Of a DNA stretch of 64,000 nucleotides, positions 16,924 to 27,670 are shown in pieces. The notes below the pieces were generated by a model. It worked only from the letters and a program-made list of their open reading frames with translations, was not told where the DNA came from and did not search any database. The stretch comes from AP-15 sp963795485 (GTDB taxonomy: Bacteria > Pseudomonadota > Alphaproteobacteria > ATCC43930 > CGMCC-115725). The stretch's first letter is position 1; each line of letters starts with the position of its first letter. The translations under genes and the position numbers were made by a program. Where the stretch lies: NCBI GenBank assembly GCA_963795485.1, contig CAWCIL010000034.1, forward strand, positions 1 to 64,000. The letters are read 5' to 3'.

Positions 16924-19074
16924 TTAGGCGGCGGCGGTTTCGGGCTCGAGGGCGAACAGCAGCAGGGAGCGGCCGGTGACACCGTAGGCCTCGCCGGTGG
17001 CGAAGCTGCCGAGCTCGGCATCCTCGGCGAGGTTGGTGTCGATCAGCAGCGACCATTGCGACCCGCCGGCGGTTTCGGGCAGGGTGAACCCGACGAGGTC
17101 GTGATAGGCGTTCAGCACCATCAGCAAGGTCGCGTCTTCACCGCGCCGGCGGATGCCGGTCGGCTGGGCGCGGCCGTCCATCAGCATGCCGAAGCATTCC
17201 ATGCTCATGTCGGCCCAGTCCTCCTGCTTCATCTCGGCGCCGGAGGCGTTGACCCAGGTCACGTCCTTGACCCCGAGCGCTTCGTTGTAGGCGCCGGTCA
17301 GAAACCGGGCGCGCCGCAGGATCGGGTATTTGTGGCGCAGTGCGGTCAGCTTTTGCACAAAGCGGATCAGCGACTGGCCTTTCTCGGCGATGTCCCAGTT
17401 GACCCAGCTGATCTCGCTGTCCTGGCAATAGGCGTTGTTGTTGCCGTTCTGGGTGCGGGCGAATTCGTCGCCGGCGAGCAGCATCGGGGTGCCCTGCGAC
17501 AGCAGCAGCGTGGCCAGGATGTTGCGCCGCTGGCGGTCGCGCAATGCGTTGACCTCCGGGTCGTCGGTCGGTCCTTCGACGCCGCAGTTCCAGGAGCGGT
17601 TGTCGGAGCTGCCGTCTTTGTTGTCCTCGCCATTCGCCTCATTGTGCTTGTCGTTGTAGGAGACGAGGTCGTCGAGCGTGAAGCCGTCATGAGCGGTGAC
17701 GAAGTTGACGCAGGCCGCGGGCTTGCGGCCGCGGTGGTTGAACAGATCGGCCGAAGCGCACAGCCGCGGCGCGAGTTCGCTCGCCGGCGCCGCACCGCGC
17801 CAGTAGTCGCGCACGACATCGCGAAACTTGTCGTTCCATTCGGCCCAGCCGGGCGGGAAGCCGCCGACCTGATAGCCGCCCGGCCCGCAATCCCAAGGCT
17901 CGGCGATCAGCTTGACGGTGCGCAGCTCGGGGTCCTGGCAGCACGCCTTCAGAAATCCGCTCTGATGGTCGAAGCCGTCGGGCTCGCGCGCCAGAATCGT
18001 GCCGAGATCGAAGCGGAAGCCATCGACATGGGTCTCGCCCGCCCAATAGCGCAGGCTGTCGGCGACCATCTGAATGACCCGCATGTGGCTCAGGTTCAGC
18101 GTGTTGCCGGTGCCGGTGTCGTTGATGTAGTAGCGCTGCTTGTCGGGCATCAGCCGGTAGTAGGAGGCGTTGTCGATGCCCTTGAACGACAGGGTCGGGC
18201 CGAGTTCGTTGCCTTCGGCGGTATGGTTGTAGACGACATCGAGGATGACCTCGAGCCGGGCCTCGTGCAGGCGCGCCACCATCTCCTTGAATTCGCGCAG
18301 GGTCTGCTCGCGCTCATGGGCATAGCGCGGGTCGGGCGCAAAGAAGCCGATCGAGTTGTAGCCCCAGTAATTGGTCAGCCCCTTGTCGAGCAGCTGGCTG
18401 TCGTTGATGAAGGTGTGGATCGGCAACAGCTCGACCGAGGTCACGCCCAGGGATTTGATGTATTCGAGCACCTCATTGGACAAGCCTTTATAGGTGCCGC
18501 GCCATTCCTTCGGCAATTTGGGATGCAGCTTGGTGTAGCCGCGCAGATGCATCTCGTAAAGGATCGTGTGCTCCCACGGGACGGCGCGGCGGGCGGGCTC
18601 GCCCTGCCAGTCGAAATTCGGGTCGACGACCACGGATTTCGGCATGAACGGCGCGCTGTCGCGCTCGTCGAAGGTGGTGTCGTCGCCCGTTTCCATCTGA
18701 TAGCCGAACACCGACGGGTCCCATTTGAGGTCGCCGAAATGCCCGCGCGCATAGGGATCGAGCAGCAGCTTGTTGGGGTTGAAGCGGTGGCCGCTGTCGG
18801 GTTCGTAGGGGCCGTGCACGCGGTAGCCGTAGATCGTCCCCGGATCGAGGCCGGGCACATAGCCGTGCCAGATCTCGTCGGTGTATTCGGGCAATTCGAT
18901 GCGTGCCGTCTCGTGCTCTCCGGTCTCGTCGAAAATGCAGAGCTCGACGCAGCTCGCGTGCGCCGAGAACAGCGCGAAATTGACCCCCTTGCCGTCCCAG
19001 GTGGCGCCGAGCGGATAGGGGAGGCCTTCGCGGATTTGGCCTTCGCGGATTTGGGCAGTGGTCGAAGCGGCCAT
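16924..19074 (-). CDS. glgX: Glycogen debranching enzyme GlgX
   Basis: A 716-residue GH13 isoamylase-type enzyme that hydrolyses alpha-1,6 branches of glycogen after phosphorylase has shortened the outer chains. An N-terminal CBM48-like domain (GLPYPLGATWDGKGVNFALFS) is followed by the GH13 barrel with DVVYNHT (region I), GFRFDLGT (region II, nucleophile Asp), LIAEPWD (region III, acid Glu) and VTAHDG (region IV). The C-terminal VTGRSLLLFALEPE is typical. GAGGAA precedes the ATG by 5 bases. Oddly, a 15-base tandem duplication at 19023-19052 doubles the segment IREGQ before the enzyme domain. No other glg gene is nearby. Confidence 0.95.
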   Translation of the reverse strand: MAASTTAQIREGQIREGLPYPLGATWDGKGVNFALFSAHASCVELCIFDETGEHETARIELPEYTDEIWHGYVPGLDPGTIYGYRVHGPYEPDSGHRFNPNKLLLDPYARGHFGDLKWDPSVFGYQMETGDDTTFDERDSAPFMPKSVVVDPNFDWQGEPARRAVPWEHTILYEMHLRGYTKLHPKLPKEWRGTYKGLSNEVLEYIKSLGVTSVELLPIHTFINDSQLLDKGLTNYWGYNSIGFFAPDPRYAHEREQTLREFKEMVARLHEARLEVILDVVYNHTAEGNELGPTLSFKGIDNASYYRLMPDKQRYYINDTGTGNTLNLSHMRVIQMVADSLRYWAGETHVDGFRFDLGTILAREPDGFDHQSGFLKACCQDPELRTVKLIAEPWDCGPGGYQVGGFPPGWAEWNDKFRDVVRDYWRGAAPASELAPRLCASADLFNHRGRKPAACVNFVTAHDGFTLDDLVSYNDKHNEANGEDNKDGSSDNRSWNCGVEGPTDDPEVNALRDRQRRNILATLLLSQGTPMLLAGDEFARTQNGNNNAYCQDSEISWVNWDIAEKGQSLIRFVQKLTALRHKYPILRRARFLTGAYNEALGVKDVTWVNASGAEMKQEDWADMSMECFGMLMDGRAQPTGIRRRGEDATLLMVLNAYHDLVGFTLPETAGGSQWSLLIDTNLAEDAELGSFATGEAYGVTGRSLLLFALEPETAAA

Positions 19075-19379
19075 GGAGTTCCTCTGTGCCTTCAGTCAAA
19101 CCTTTGCGACATGCCGCCGAGCCCGCAATCGCCGCGCGTGCGCCGCGCAGGCCTCGGGTTCGCTCCGGTGATTTTGCACCGGCAGCCGGCGGGCTGGAAG
19201 ATAACACTCTGCATCGCGCCGTGGTTCAGCGGGTTCGTTCTGGGGAAACCGCCATGGCGCGCGCCGATCGCGTCGAACGAGCGGATGGCGGCACAAGCGG
19301 CGAAAATCGTGGTTGCGTCGGCCCCGGCTTGTGCCCGAAATCCGGCAGCCGGCCTGCGGCATCATTTTGGGACCCGGAC
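19075..19379. other. Divergent intergenic region, nothing recognised
   Basis: About 305 bases between the divergent glgX and thioesterase genes. Plus-strand frames are open but Arg/Pro-rich and not protein-like. No clear promoter, repeat or RNA is visible; it must hold both promoters. Confidence 0.3.
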
Positions 19380-20232
19380 ATGGCAAACTGGATCGAAACC
19401 TGTCGCGGCACCGTGGCGCCGTGGGAGTGCGACATCACCGAGCACTTCACGATCGCCTATTACCTGGACCGCGTCGAACAGGCCGAGGCGGAGCTCGCCG
19501 ACCGGCTCGGCGTCGCCGAAATTCTGCGTGCCGGCGGGTTCCCGCGCCAATTCACCCTGCGCTTCGTCCATGAGCTGCGCGCCGGCGACAGCTTTCACCT
19601 CGAGAGCGCTGCGATCGGGCTCGATCCGGGGCTGCGGCTCGGGCACCGCTTTGTCGACTCGGTCGGCGGCGAGACCGTGACCTGGGTCGAGGCGATGTGG
19701 GAGTTGCCGCACGGCCAGCTGCCGGCGGAGCGGCGCGAGGAAATCGGGCGGCAGGTTGCGGTGTGGGAGGGGCCCGCGACCGAAGCGCGGCCCGAGCCCA
19801 AATCGATGATGGGCGCGGTTCCGAGCGCGCGCGGGCGGGTGCGGCCGGGCGATCTCGACGAGCACGGGGGTTTTTCGCTCGCCGCCTTCGTGCACCGGTT
19901 CACCGACGCGCTGCTGCAGGCCACGGCAGCGATCGGCATGACCGGGGAATATATGAAGGCGGGCCGTCGCGGCTTCTCGACCTTCGAGCTGGCGTTGCGC
20001 GTCGTCGGCGGCGCCGCGCCTCGGCGATCCTTATCTGGTCGAGACCGGGATCGCCCATCTCGGCGGCTCGTCGGTCCGCTTCCTGCACCGCATGTCGGAC
20101 CCGCGCACCGGCGCCGAATTTGCCCGGCTCGGCCAGTTCGGCGTGCAGCTCGATCTCGACGCGCGGCGTCCGGCGCCGTTTCCCGAAGAGATCCGCTCGC
20201 GGGCCGCTTCCCTGCTGCTGCCGCTGGACTGA
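19380..20232 (+). CDS. Acyl-CoA thioesterase-like (double hotdog) protein, frameshifted
   Basis: Restored length 283 residues. The N-terminal half (WECDITEHFTIAYYLDRVEQ, then RAGGFPRQFTLRFVHELRAGDSF) looks like a 4-hydroxybenzoyl-CoA-type hotdog. The C-terminal half repeats the pattern (RPGDLDEHGGFSLAAFVHRFTDAL ... LGDPYLVETGIAHLGGSS). This two-hotdog arrangement is seen in acyl-CoA thioesterases; substrate unknown. The frame changes once, with one extra base at about 20003-20020 (ALRVVG to RLGDPYLV), after which translation ends at TGA 20232 with LLLPLD. Both parts are otherwise intact. It is convergent with the VOC gene. Confidence 0.7.
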
Positions 20233-20268
20233 GCGGGCGCGGCCGCCCCCGTCTCGCTCTCCCGCGGG

Positions 20269-21191
20269 CTATTTGACCTCGACCAGCTCGATCGCTTCGC
20301 GGCTCGGGCCTTCGATCATCAGGGCGCGGGTGTCGCCGAGCGGGTAGGGCTGTTCGAGGAAGGTCACGCCTTCGCTGCGGAGCTTGTCAGCCCAGGCGTC
20401 GAGATCGGCAACGCTCAGCGCGATGTGGTCCTGCAGCTGCCCGCGCGAGCTGGCGAGCGGCCGGTCGCCCTGGTTCGCGTACCACATCATCGACACGTCG
20501 CCGAACTCGACGCCGGCGCGCGGGGTGCGGAACATGCCTTCGCGGTTCAGCGCCGGCCAGGTGCGGTCCGGCCCACGCGCGGGTTTGCCGCCTGCTTCGC
20601 CGAGGGCGTCGGCGCGTAGCCCGGCCGCAGCGGCGCGTTCAGATGCTGCTGGTACCAGGCGAGTGCGCCGATCGGGTCCTCTTGGTAGAGATGGACGTGG
20701 TTGAAGCGCTCGGCCGGATGGTTGCCGGCATATTCGACAAGCGCCTGATCCGGGCCGCGCATATAGGCGAAACCGCCGCCGCCGGTGGGCTTGATTTCCT
20801 TCGCCTTGGCTTCGGCGATCTGCGCCTTGGTCAGGCCGAGCACGTTGCCGATGCTGGGCCAGGTGTCGCTGCTGATCAGCACCGAGCCGCCCTCGTCGGT
20901 CGTGTAGAGCGGCAGCAGCTCGACCTCGGGCCGGGCCTGGTAGGTTTCGAGGCTGCGGCGCGCATCGGTCACGTGCCAGCCGAAATGCCAGATCGCACTC
21001 TGCGGCTCCATCGGCGGCGGCACGCCGACTTTGCTGAACAGCACCAACACCTCGTTCGGCGATTTCAGAGCGGGAAACCCGCCCCAGCTGCCCTTCGAAG
21101 TGGTTGGGAACTGGCGCGTGTAAAAATCGATCGCGCGATCCGGATCGACCGAATTCAGATGAATATGGTGAAAGCCGGGGGTGGCGAGCAT
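20269..21191 (-). CDS. Two-domain VOC-superfamily protein, frameshifted
   Basis: Restored length 307 residues with at least two VOC modules: FHHIHLNSVDPDRAIDFYTR at the start, and FNHVHLYQEDPIGALAWYQQ followed by the closing DHIALSVADLDAWADKL block. The C-terminal EGPSREAIELVEVK holds the usual Glu metal ligand. A strong GGAGGAGG lies before the start. One base seems missing in the GGG at 20604-20606: adding one G turns the nonsense tail into PLGEAGGKPARGPDRTWPALN, which joins the second frame. Extradiol dioxygenase or lyase activity is possible; no substrate can be inferred. dsbD lies just upstream on the same strand. Confidence 0.8.
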
Positions 21192-21217
21192 GGCGGTTCC
21201 TCCTCCTCGAGCGGTTG

Positions 21218-23370
21218 TCAGCGCGATGCCGTCGTGCGCGCGGCGGCGCGGTCGAGCGCTGCCTCCACCGCGGCGGAGGTCAACAGCTCGGGCAGCACTT
21301 CGCCGTTCGGCCGGCCCGGGCCGTAGACCGCATTGAACGGAATGCCGTAGCGGCCGAAGCTTTGCAGATAGCGGGTCAGCGGCGGGTCGGGGCGCGTCCA
21401 GTCGCCGCGCATCGCCACGACATCCGGCCCGAACAGCCGGCCGGCGACCGGGGCGCGGTCGAGCACCGCCGCTTCGTTGACCTTGCAGGTCAGGCACCAG
21501 GCCGCGCTCACGTCGACAAAGACGGTCCTGCCCTCGCCGACGAGCCGAGGGATCGCGGCGCCGTCGAAGGCCCGCCAATGCCCGTCTCGCGCGGCCCCGG
21601 CGGCGGGCTCGACCCCGGCAAAGGCCGGCCACAGCACCGCCGCGGCCACCAGCGCCGCCGCCGCCGCCGAAGCGAGCCGCATCGCCGACGCCGGCAAGCC
21701 CTGCCGGCTCTTCAGCGCCAGCAGCGCCAGCACGATCCCCAGTGCCGCGGCGGTGCCGAGCGCCACATGCCCGCCGGACAGCGCCCTCAGCACAAACAGC
21801 AGCCACGCCGCCGTCCCGGCCAGCGCCAGCCCGAGCGCCGCGCGCAGCCGGTCGATCCAATGCCCGGGCCTGGGCAGCAGCCGGACCAGCCGCGGACAGG
21901 CGGCGACCGCGAGATAGGGTGCGGCAAAGCCCAGACCCAGCGCCGCGAAGATCAGCATGATCAAACGCGGCCCCTGCGCCAAGGCAAACCCGACCGCGGT
22001 GCCGACAAACGGCGCCGAGCACGGGGTGGCGAGCAAGCGTGGCAAAGGCGCCGGTCAGAAACGCATCGGCATAAGGCCGCCGGCTGCGGCTCGCCGCCGC
22101 GGCGTCATAGGCGAGGCGCGGCAATCCGATCGGCAGCCATCCCCAGAGGCTCGCCGCGAACAGGGTCGTCAACGCCGCCATCGCAGCGATGAACCACGGC
22201 CATTGGAACTGGATGCCCCAGCCGATCGCCGCCCCGGATGCCCGCGCCATGATCAGCGCCGCCGCGATCAGCGCGAACGAGGCCATCACCCCGAGTGCCG
22301 TCATCGCCAAGCTCGATCCGCACCCGTCTGCGGTCGACACCGGCATAGCTCGCCAGCGACAGCAGCTTCATCGACAGCACCGGCAGCACGCACGGCATCG
22401 CGTTCAGGATCAGCCCGCCCAACAAGGCGATGGCGAGGATCGACAACAGCCGCGCGGACCCGCCCTGCGGCGGCGGCATGGGCAGCGGGGTGGCGGCGAA
22501 CTCGGCGGCCCTGGCGCCGTCAACCAGCGTCAATGTGAGCGGTTTCCCGGCGATACCGGCGGCGCCGGCGTCGCGGATCGGGACCGCCAGACGCGCCTCT
22601 TGCCCGGATTGGGAAAGCTCGAACTCGGGTCTGCCCGGCGAGCCATCGGTCAGGTTTTCGACAAACAGGTCGGGCGCTCGAAACGGCGCCGCGCTGGAGC
22701 GCAGCCGCACCACCAGCGAGGTGTCCTTGCCGCGGCCGACGGCATTGGCCGACAGCAGCTCGATCCCGGCGGCGGCGAGGCTCTGCGGGACCTGCGCGCG
22801 CGCCACCGCGATCAGCCCCGCCTGCGGCGCCGTCGAGGCGACGCCTGCCGGCAGGTTCAGAGCGAATTTCGCCGAATAGGGAACGCAGATCTGCGCGCAG
22901 GCGGCATAGTCGACCGCGGCGCGCAACGCCAATGGCTGCCCGGGGCGGGCCAAGGTCAACGTCACCGGCAGGACGACATGGTCCCGATATGCCGCGGTCT
23001 CGAAACCCTGCAGCGAGTACCGCCGCGGCGCCGGCCAGGCAACCCTCGCCTGCGCCAAATTGCCTGACCCCGCCCAATCGACGCTGGGCGGGATGCCGGC
23101 ATCGCCCGGCGAGCGCCAATAGGTATGCCAGCCCGGCGCCAGCCTAATCTCGATCGCGGCCTCGACCGTCGCCGCCGAACCGGTCGCCTCGATCGCGGTG
23201 ATCAGCCGCGCCGCCGCATGGGAGTCGCCGACCCAGCCCGTCGCCGCCGCCGATGCGGCAACAGGCCAGCCGAGGGCCAGCCCGGCCAGGACCGCGATGA
23301 TCGGCCGAATTCGCCGCCGGCGGCCCAGCTCTACCGCCCGCACAATCACTGCGCCGTCTCGATCCATCAT
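21218..23370 (-). CDS. DsbD/ScsB-type thiol:disulfide interchange protein, two frameshifts
   Basis: Restored length about 717 residues. It carries electrons from cytoplasmic thioredoxin to the periplasm. A signal peptide (RPIIAVLAGLALGWPVAASA) is followed by a DsbD-alpha-like domain (LAPGWHTYWRSPGDAG, YAACAQICVPYSA with a Cys pair), a multi-span core with LNAMPCVLPVLSMKLLSLASYA and LLATPCSAPFVGTAVGFAL (each with a membrane Cys), and a C-terminal thioredoxin-like domain with AWCLTCKVNEA. The frame breaks at 22314-22320 and 22035-22036, each explained by one inserted base. ATG 23370 is one of several possible starts; 23385 and 23427 are alternatives. CXXC and CP motifs are all kept, so the gene is probably functional. 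Confidence 0.88.
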
Positions 23371-23847
23371 GCCGCCACGAGCCATCCCCGACCGGAACAC
23401 GATACTCCGAATTTGCGAGGGCATCATGAATGCTGCCGAGCCGAGCCGGCTCGGACCAACATTTGGCGTTACGCCTCGGCGACGCTCACACGATTACACT
23501 CAGAGGCGCAAAGAACCCAAAGGACCGTCATTCCCGCGAAAGCGCAGGGTTGTCCGGGGGAAAGTTTTGCGGCAGCAAAAGTGGAAGAATCGGCTCCCTC
23601 GTTTCGACTTGGCTAGTCTTGGCTCGGCTATCCTTGCCCTCGAGCGTCCGAAACAAAACATGGATACGCGGGCCAAGCCCGCGCAAGACGACCTGAGGCA
23701 AGACTACCCAATATTGTCAAACACGCGGTTCGAACACGGTTGCGTGAGGCCAGGCGGATAGCTCTGCGGAAACCCCAGGGCGGCCGGTCTGCCGCTTGCC
23801 CTGGCCCCCCTGCGCGCGGCAAGGCTGACTTAAATGCGCCGTTCATT
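23371..23847. other. Intergenic region with degenerate short repeats
   Basis: About 477 bases between dsbD and the molybdenum enzyme, both on the minus strand. No frame looks coding. At 23502-23550 there is a run similar to common intergenic repeats: a GAGGCGCAAAGAACCC segment and CGTCATTCCCGCGAAAGCG. The CGTCATTCC half matches the palindrome at 53140-53191. A GCGGTTCGAACACGG at 23725-23740 recalls a T-arm, but no tRNA folds around it. Confidence 0.4.
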
Positions 23848-26225
23848 TTATCTCGCGGCGGCCCCGAGCGTCATGGCGAGTTGTTCGGGCCTGATCGGCG
23901 TCGCGTTGATTTCGACGTCGAACGGGGCGAGAGCGTCGCAGACGGCGTTGGCGATCGCCGCCGGCGGGGCAACGGCGCCGCCTTCGCCGACCCCTTTGAC
24001 GCCGAGCGGGTTGAGCGTCGAAGGCGAGTGCTGGTGAACGATCCGGATCGACGGGACATCGCTCGCGGTCGGCAATGCGTAATCCATCAACGAGCCGGAC
24101 AGCAACTGCCCGTCGGCGTCGTAGACGATCGCCTCGCCGAGGATGCCGCCCAGCCCCTGCACCGTGCCGCCCATGATCTGGCCCTCGACCAGCATCGGGT
24201 TGACGACCACGCCGCAATCGTGCGCCACCGCATAGTCGTCGATGCCGACCCGGCCGGTGTCGCGGTCGACCTCGACGATGGCCGCGTGCACGGCATAGCT
24301 CCAGGTCACCGTCGGCGGCTGCCAATAGCAGGTCTCCTCGAGGCCGGCCTCGACCCCTGGCGGGCGGGTGATCTCCCAGCCGGGCCGCGCCGCCTGCGCC
24401 ACTTGGGCAAGGCTCACCTGCGCCCCGGGCACGCCGACCACGCCGACGCCGCCGCCGGCGGGTCCTGGGCGCAATTCGAGATCGGCCGGCGCGCATTCCA
24501 ACAGGTGGGAGGCGATCGCGAACACCTTGTCGCGCAGCCGGGCGCTCGCGACATGCATCGCCGCCGAGGCGGTGACCGTGCTGCGACTCGCCATCGTGCC
24601 GAAGCCGATCGCGATCGCCGCGGTGTCGGCGAAAGTCAGGACGACATCCTCGGGCGCCACCTTCCACAAATCGGCCACCACCTGGGAAAAGATCGTCTCC
24701 ATGCCCTGGCCCTGCGGCGCGGCGCCGCACGAGACGTAGACCTTGCCGGTAGGTTCGATGCGGACAAAGGCGCTTTCGAACGGCCCGACCCCGGTGCCCT
24801 CGATGTAGCAGCCGATGCCGAGGCCGAGATAACGGCCCTCGCGGCGCGCCTCGTTCTGACGCCGGCGGAACGCATCGAGGCCGCCGAGTGCCTCGAGCGC
24901 CTTCTCCAGCGCCGCCGGGTAGTCGCCGCTGTCATAGACGATCGGCTCGCCGTCGCGATAGGGGATGCCGACCCGGTACGGCATCTCCTCGGCGCGGATC
25001 ATGTTGCGCCGCCGCACCTCGGCCGGCTCCAGGCCGAGGGCGCGCGCCACCAGGTCGATCGTGCGCTCCATCGCAAAGGCGGCCTCCGGGCGGCCGGCGC
25101 CGCGATAGGGCGCGTTCGGCACTTTGTTGGTGACGACGATCTTCCCCGACGCCGCCAGATTTTCGATCTTGTAGGGGCCGGTCAGGTGGACGGCGGTGTT
25201 GTAGGCGACCCCCGACCCGATCGGGTTCCAGGCGCCGCAATCGACGACGTAGTCGTCGCGCATCGCCAGGATTCGGCCGTCATCGTCGAACCCGACTTCG
25301 AGGTCGTGCAATTGGTCGCGCGAATGCGTGGCACTCATCAGATGCTCGCTGCGCCCTTCGATCCAGCGCACCGGCCGCCCGAGCTTGCGAGCGAGAAAGG
25401 TGATCAGCAGGTCTTCGGGGTAGACATGGCCCTTGCCGCCAAAGCCGCCGCCGACATCGGGCGCGACGCAGCGCACCCGCGCCTCGGGCAGGCCGAGCAG
25501 TGCGGCGGCCTCGCGGCGCACGAAATGCACCACCTGGGTCGAGGACCAGATCGTCATCCCGTCGGTGCGCCGATCATAGGCGGCAACCACGCCGCGGCAC
25601 TCCATCGGCACGGCGGCGTAGCGATGATGATAAAAGCGGCGCTTGAGGCGGTGCGGCGCACGCGGCCAGCGCCGCCGTCGGCGTCGCCCCGCCCGACCGA
25701 GAAGGCGCCGATCAGATTGGTATGAAACCGGTCGTGGACGATCGCGCTCTCCGCGCGCAATGCCGCCTCGGGGTCGACCACCGCCGGCAATTCTTCGAGG
25801 TCGAACGTCACCTTCTCGGCCGCGTCCTCGGCCTGGTCGCGGCTCTCGGCGACGATGATCGCGATCGCCTCGCCGACGTGGCGGACCTTGTCGTGCGCCA
25901 ACAGCGGCTGCTGCGGGTTGAGGAATTTGTGCTCGATGACCGTGGCCCATTTGCTCGGCATCGAGATCTGGCCCTCGGGCACCGGCGGCAGCAGCCGCAG
26001 CAGATCGGCCCCGCTGAATGCCGCCGCCACGCCCGGCATCGCGCCAGCAGCCGTCAGGTCGACCGCGCGGATATGGGCATGCGCCACCGGGCTGCGCACC
26101 AGGACCGCGTGCAGCATGCGCGGCAGCACCAGATCGGCGATGAATTGCCCCTGCCCGGTCAACAGCCGGCGGTCCTCGCGCCGCAACAGCGAGCGCCCGA
26201 CATAAGGGGTTCCGATATCGTTCAT
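23848..26225 (-). CDS. Xanthine dehydrogenase-family molybdopterin-binding subunit (CoxL-like), frameshifted
   Basis: Large Mo-cofactor subunit of the xanthine oxidase family, restored length 791 residues, the family norm. It starts GTPYVGRSLLRREDRRLLTG, contains APDVGGGFGGKGHVYPED (Mo-pterin binding), the loop APYRGAGRPEAAFAMER as in form II CoxL-like enzymes rather than true CO dehydrogenase, and the active-site Glu region GVKGVGEGGAVAPPAA. Two single-base insertions near 25660 and 25672-25678 explain the shift between GRGDAD and APHRLKRRFYHHRY. No FeS or FAD subunit genes are next to it, so partners must be elsewhere. It hydroxylates an aldehyde or aromatic heterocycle. A divergent Rieske dioxygenase lies beside it, and modABC in the same window supplies Mo. 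Confidence 0.9.
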
Positions 26226-26381
26226 GGGTCATCCCCCGCCGCCAAGGTGCGAGTTTGCGGGAGTTGCCGGCCGAAATCCAGCGCAGGCGCCGCCATTCGC
26301 TCGCCGCCCTCGATTGGCTGATCGCCGAGACCGGGCGCTCGGGTGTAGAATGCCGCACCGCACTTGCCGCCGGAGCTTGCC

Positions 26382-27656
26382 ATGCCGTCAGCCGATGGAT
26401 CGCCTGGTCCCCTGATCGAGAGAGAAGTCGGGACCCGGACCGACCGGCGCTGGCCCGATGCCGGATGCTCCCGCATCCCGAACTGGGTCTATACCGATCC
26501 CGAGCTGTTCGCGCGCGAGCAGCAGCGCGTCTTTGCCGGACAAAGCTGGCTCTATGTCTGTCTCGAAGCCGAAATCCCGGCGCCCGGCGATTTCAAGCGC
26601 AGCCGGCTCGGCACGAGGGAGGTCGTGGCGGTGCGCGACATGGCCGGCGAAATCCGCGTTCTGGTCAACCGCTGCGCCCATCGCAGCGCGCAGTTCTGCT
26701 CGGCTGCCCGCGGCTCGGCCAAGGAGTTCGTCTGCCCCTATCACCAATGGACCTACGATCTCTCCGGCAACCTGATGGGCGTGCCGTTCCGCCGCGGCTA
26801 TCGCGGGCAGGGCGGGATGCCGGCCGATTTCGACCCGGAGCAGCACGGGCTGCAGCGCCTCGCGGTGACCAGCCGGCACGGCGTCGTCTTCGCCAGCTTT
26901 TCGAGCGAGACCGAACCCTTCGAGCGCTATCTCGGCGACACCATGCTCGGCTATTTCGACCGCGTTTTCGACGGCCGCGAGCTGGTCGTGCTCGGCTATC
27001 TGCGGCAACGGATTCCGAGCAACTGGAAATTGATGTTCGAGAACATCAAGGACCCCTATCACGCCAGCCTGCTGCACGTGTTCCTGGTGACCTTCGGGCT
27101 GTTCCGTCTCGACCAGCGCTCGGCGATCGAGATGGACCCGACCGGGCGGCACGCCGTGCTGGTCAGCCGCAAGGGCGAGCAGCAGGAGAACGAGGCCACC
27201 CGGCAGATGCGCGCGTTCAAGTCGAATTTCGTCCTGCGCGATCCGCGCCTCCTGGAGCCGGTGCGCGAGTTTCCCGGCGAAGCGACGGTGGTCATGCAGA
27301 CCCTGTGGCCCAACCTGATCGTGCAGCAGCAGTCGAACACGTTGGCGATGCGCCAGATCGTGCCGATCGACGCCGGCCAGTTCGATCTCGCCTGGACCTT
27401 TTTCGGCTATGCCGACGACACGCCGGAGATGCGCCAGCGCCGGCTGCGCCAGGCCAATCTGATGGGGCCGGCGGGCCTGGTTTCGCTCGACGACAGCGAG
27501 GCGATGCTGCTGTCGCAGGCCGGGATCGACGGCGACGACGACGCCGAATGCATCGCCGAGATGGGCGGACGGGCGGTTCACGACGAGCCGCACATGGTTA
27601 CCGAGACCGCGATCCGCGGCCTCTATCAGCATTATCGCCGGGTCATGGACCTCTGA
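26382..27656 (+). CDS. Aromatic ring-hydroxylating dioxygenase, alpha subunit
   Basis: A 424-residue Rieske non-heme iron oxygenase large subunit. The [2Fe-2S] ligands are C98, H100, C118 and H121 (NRCAHRSAQF ... CPYHQWTYDLSG). The mononuclear iron site follows in NWKLMFENIKDPYHASLLH, with D224, H227 and H232. FRRGYRGQGGMPADFDP resembles the salicylate 5-hydroxylase/anthranilate dioxygenase (NagG/AndAc) group, so salicylate- or anthranilate-like substrates are a reasonable guess. ATG 26382 follows GGAG by 7 bases. The beta subunit gene follows after 14 bases; ferredoxin and reductase genes are not in the window. Confidence 0.92.
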   Translation: MPSADGSPGPLIEREVGTRTDRRWPDAGCSRIPNWVYTDPELFAREQQRVFAGQSWLYVCLEAEIPAPGDFKRSRLGTREVVAVRDMAGEIRVLVNRCAHRSAQFCSAARGSAKEFVCPYHQWTYDLSGNLMGVPFRRGYRGQGGMPADFDPEQHGLQRLAVTSRHGVVFASFSSETEPFERYLGDTMLGYFDRVFDGRELVVLGYLRQRIPSNWKLMFENIKDPYHASLLHVFLVTFGLFRLDQRSAIEMDPTGRHAVLVSRKGEQQENEATRQMRAFKSNFVLRDPRLLEPVREFPGEATVVMQTLWPNLIVQQQSNTLAMRQIVPIDAGQFDLAWTFFGYADDTPEMRQRRLRQANLMGPAGLVSLDDSEAMLLSQAGIDGDDDAECIAEMGGRAVHDEPHMVTETAIRGLYQHYRRVMDL

Positions 27657-27670
27657 GCGGCGAGCCGGCG

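Noticed and set aside
16744..19680. A 978-codon plus-strand frame over glgX
   Set aside because: Shadow of the GH13 gene on the minus strand; low-complexity Ala/Val/Gly content and no motif.
23720..23745. A T-arm-like GCGGTTCGAACACGG suggesting a tRNA
   Set aside because: No acceptor or anticodon stems can be formed around it and no CCA-type end follows.
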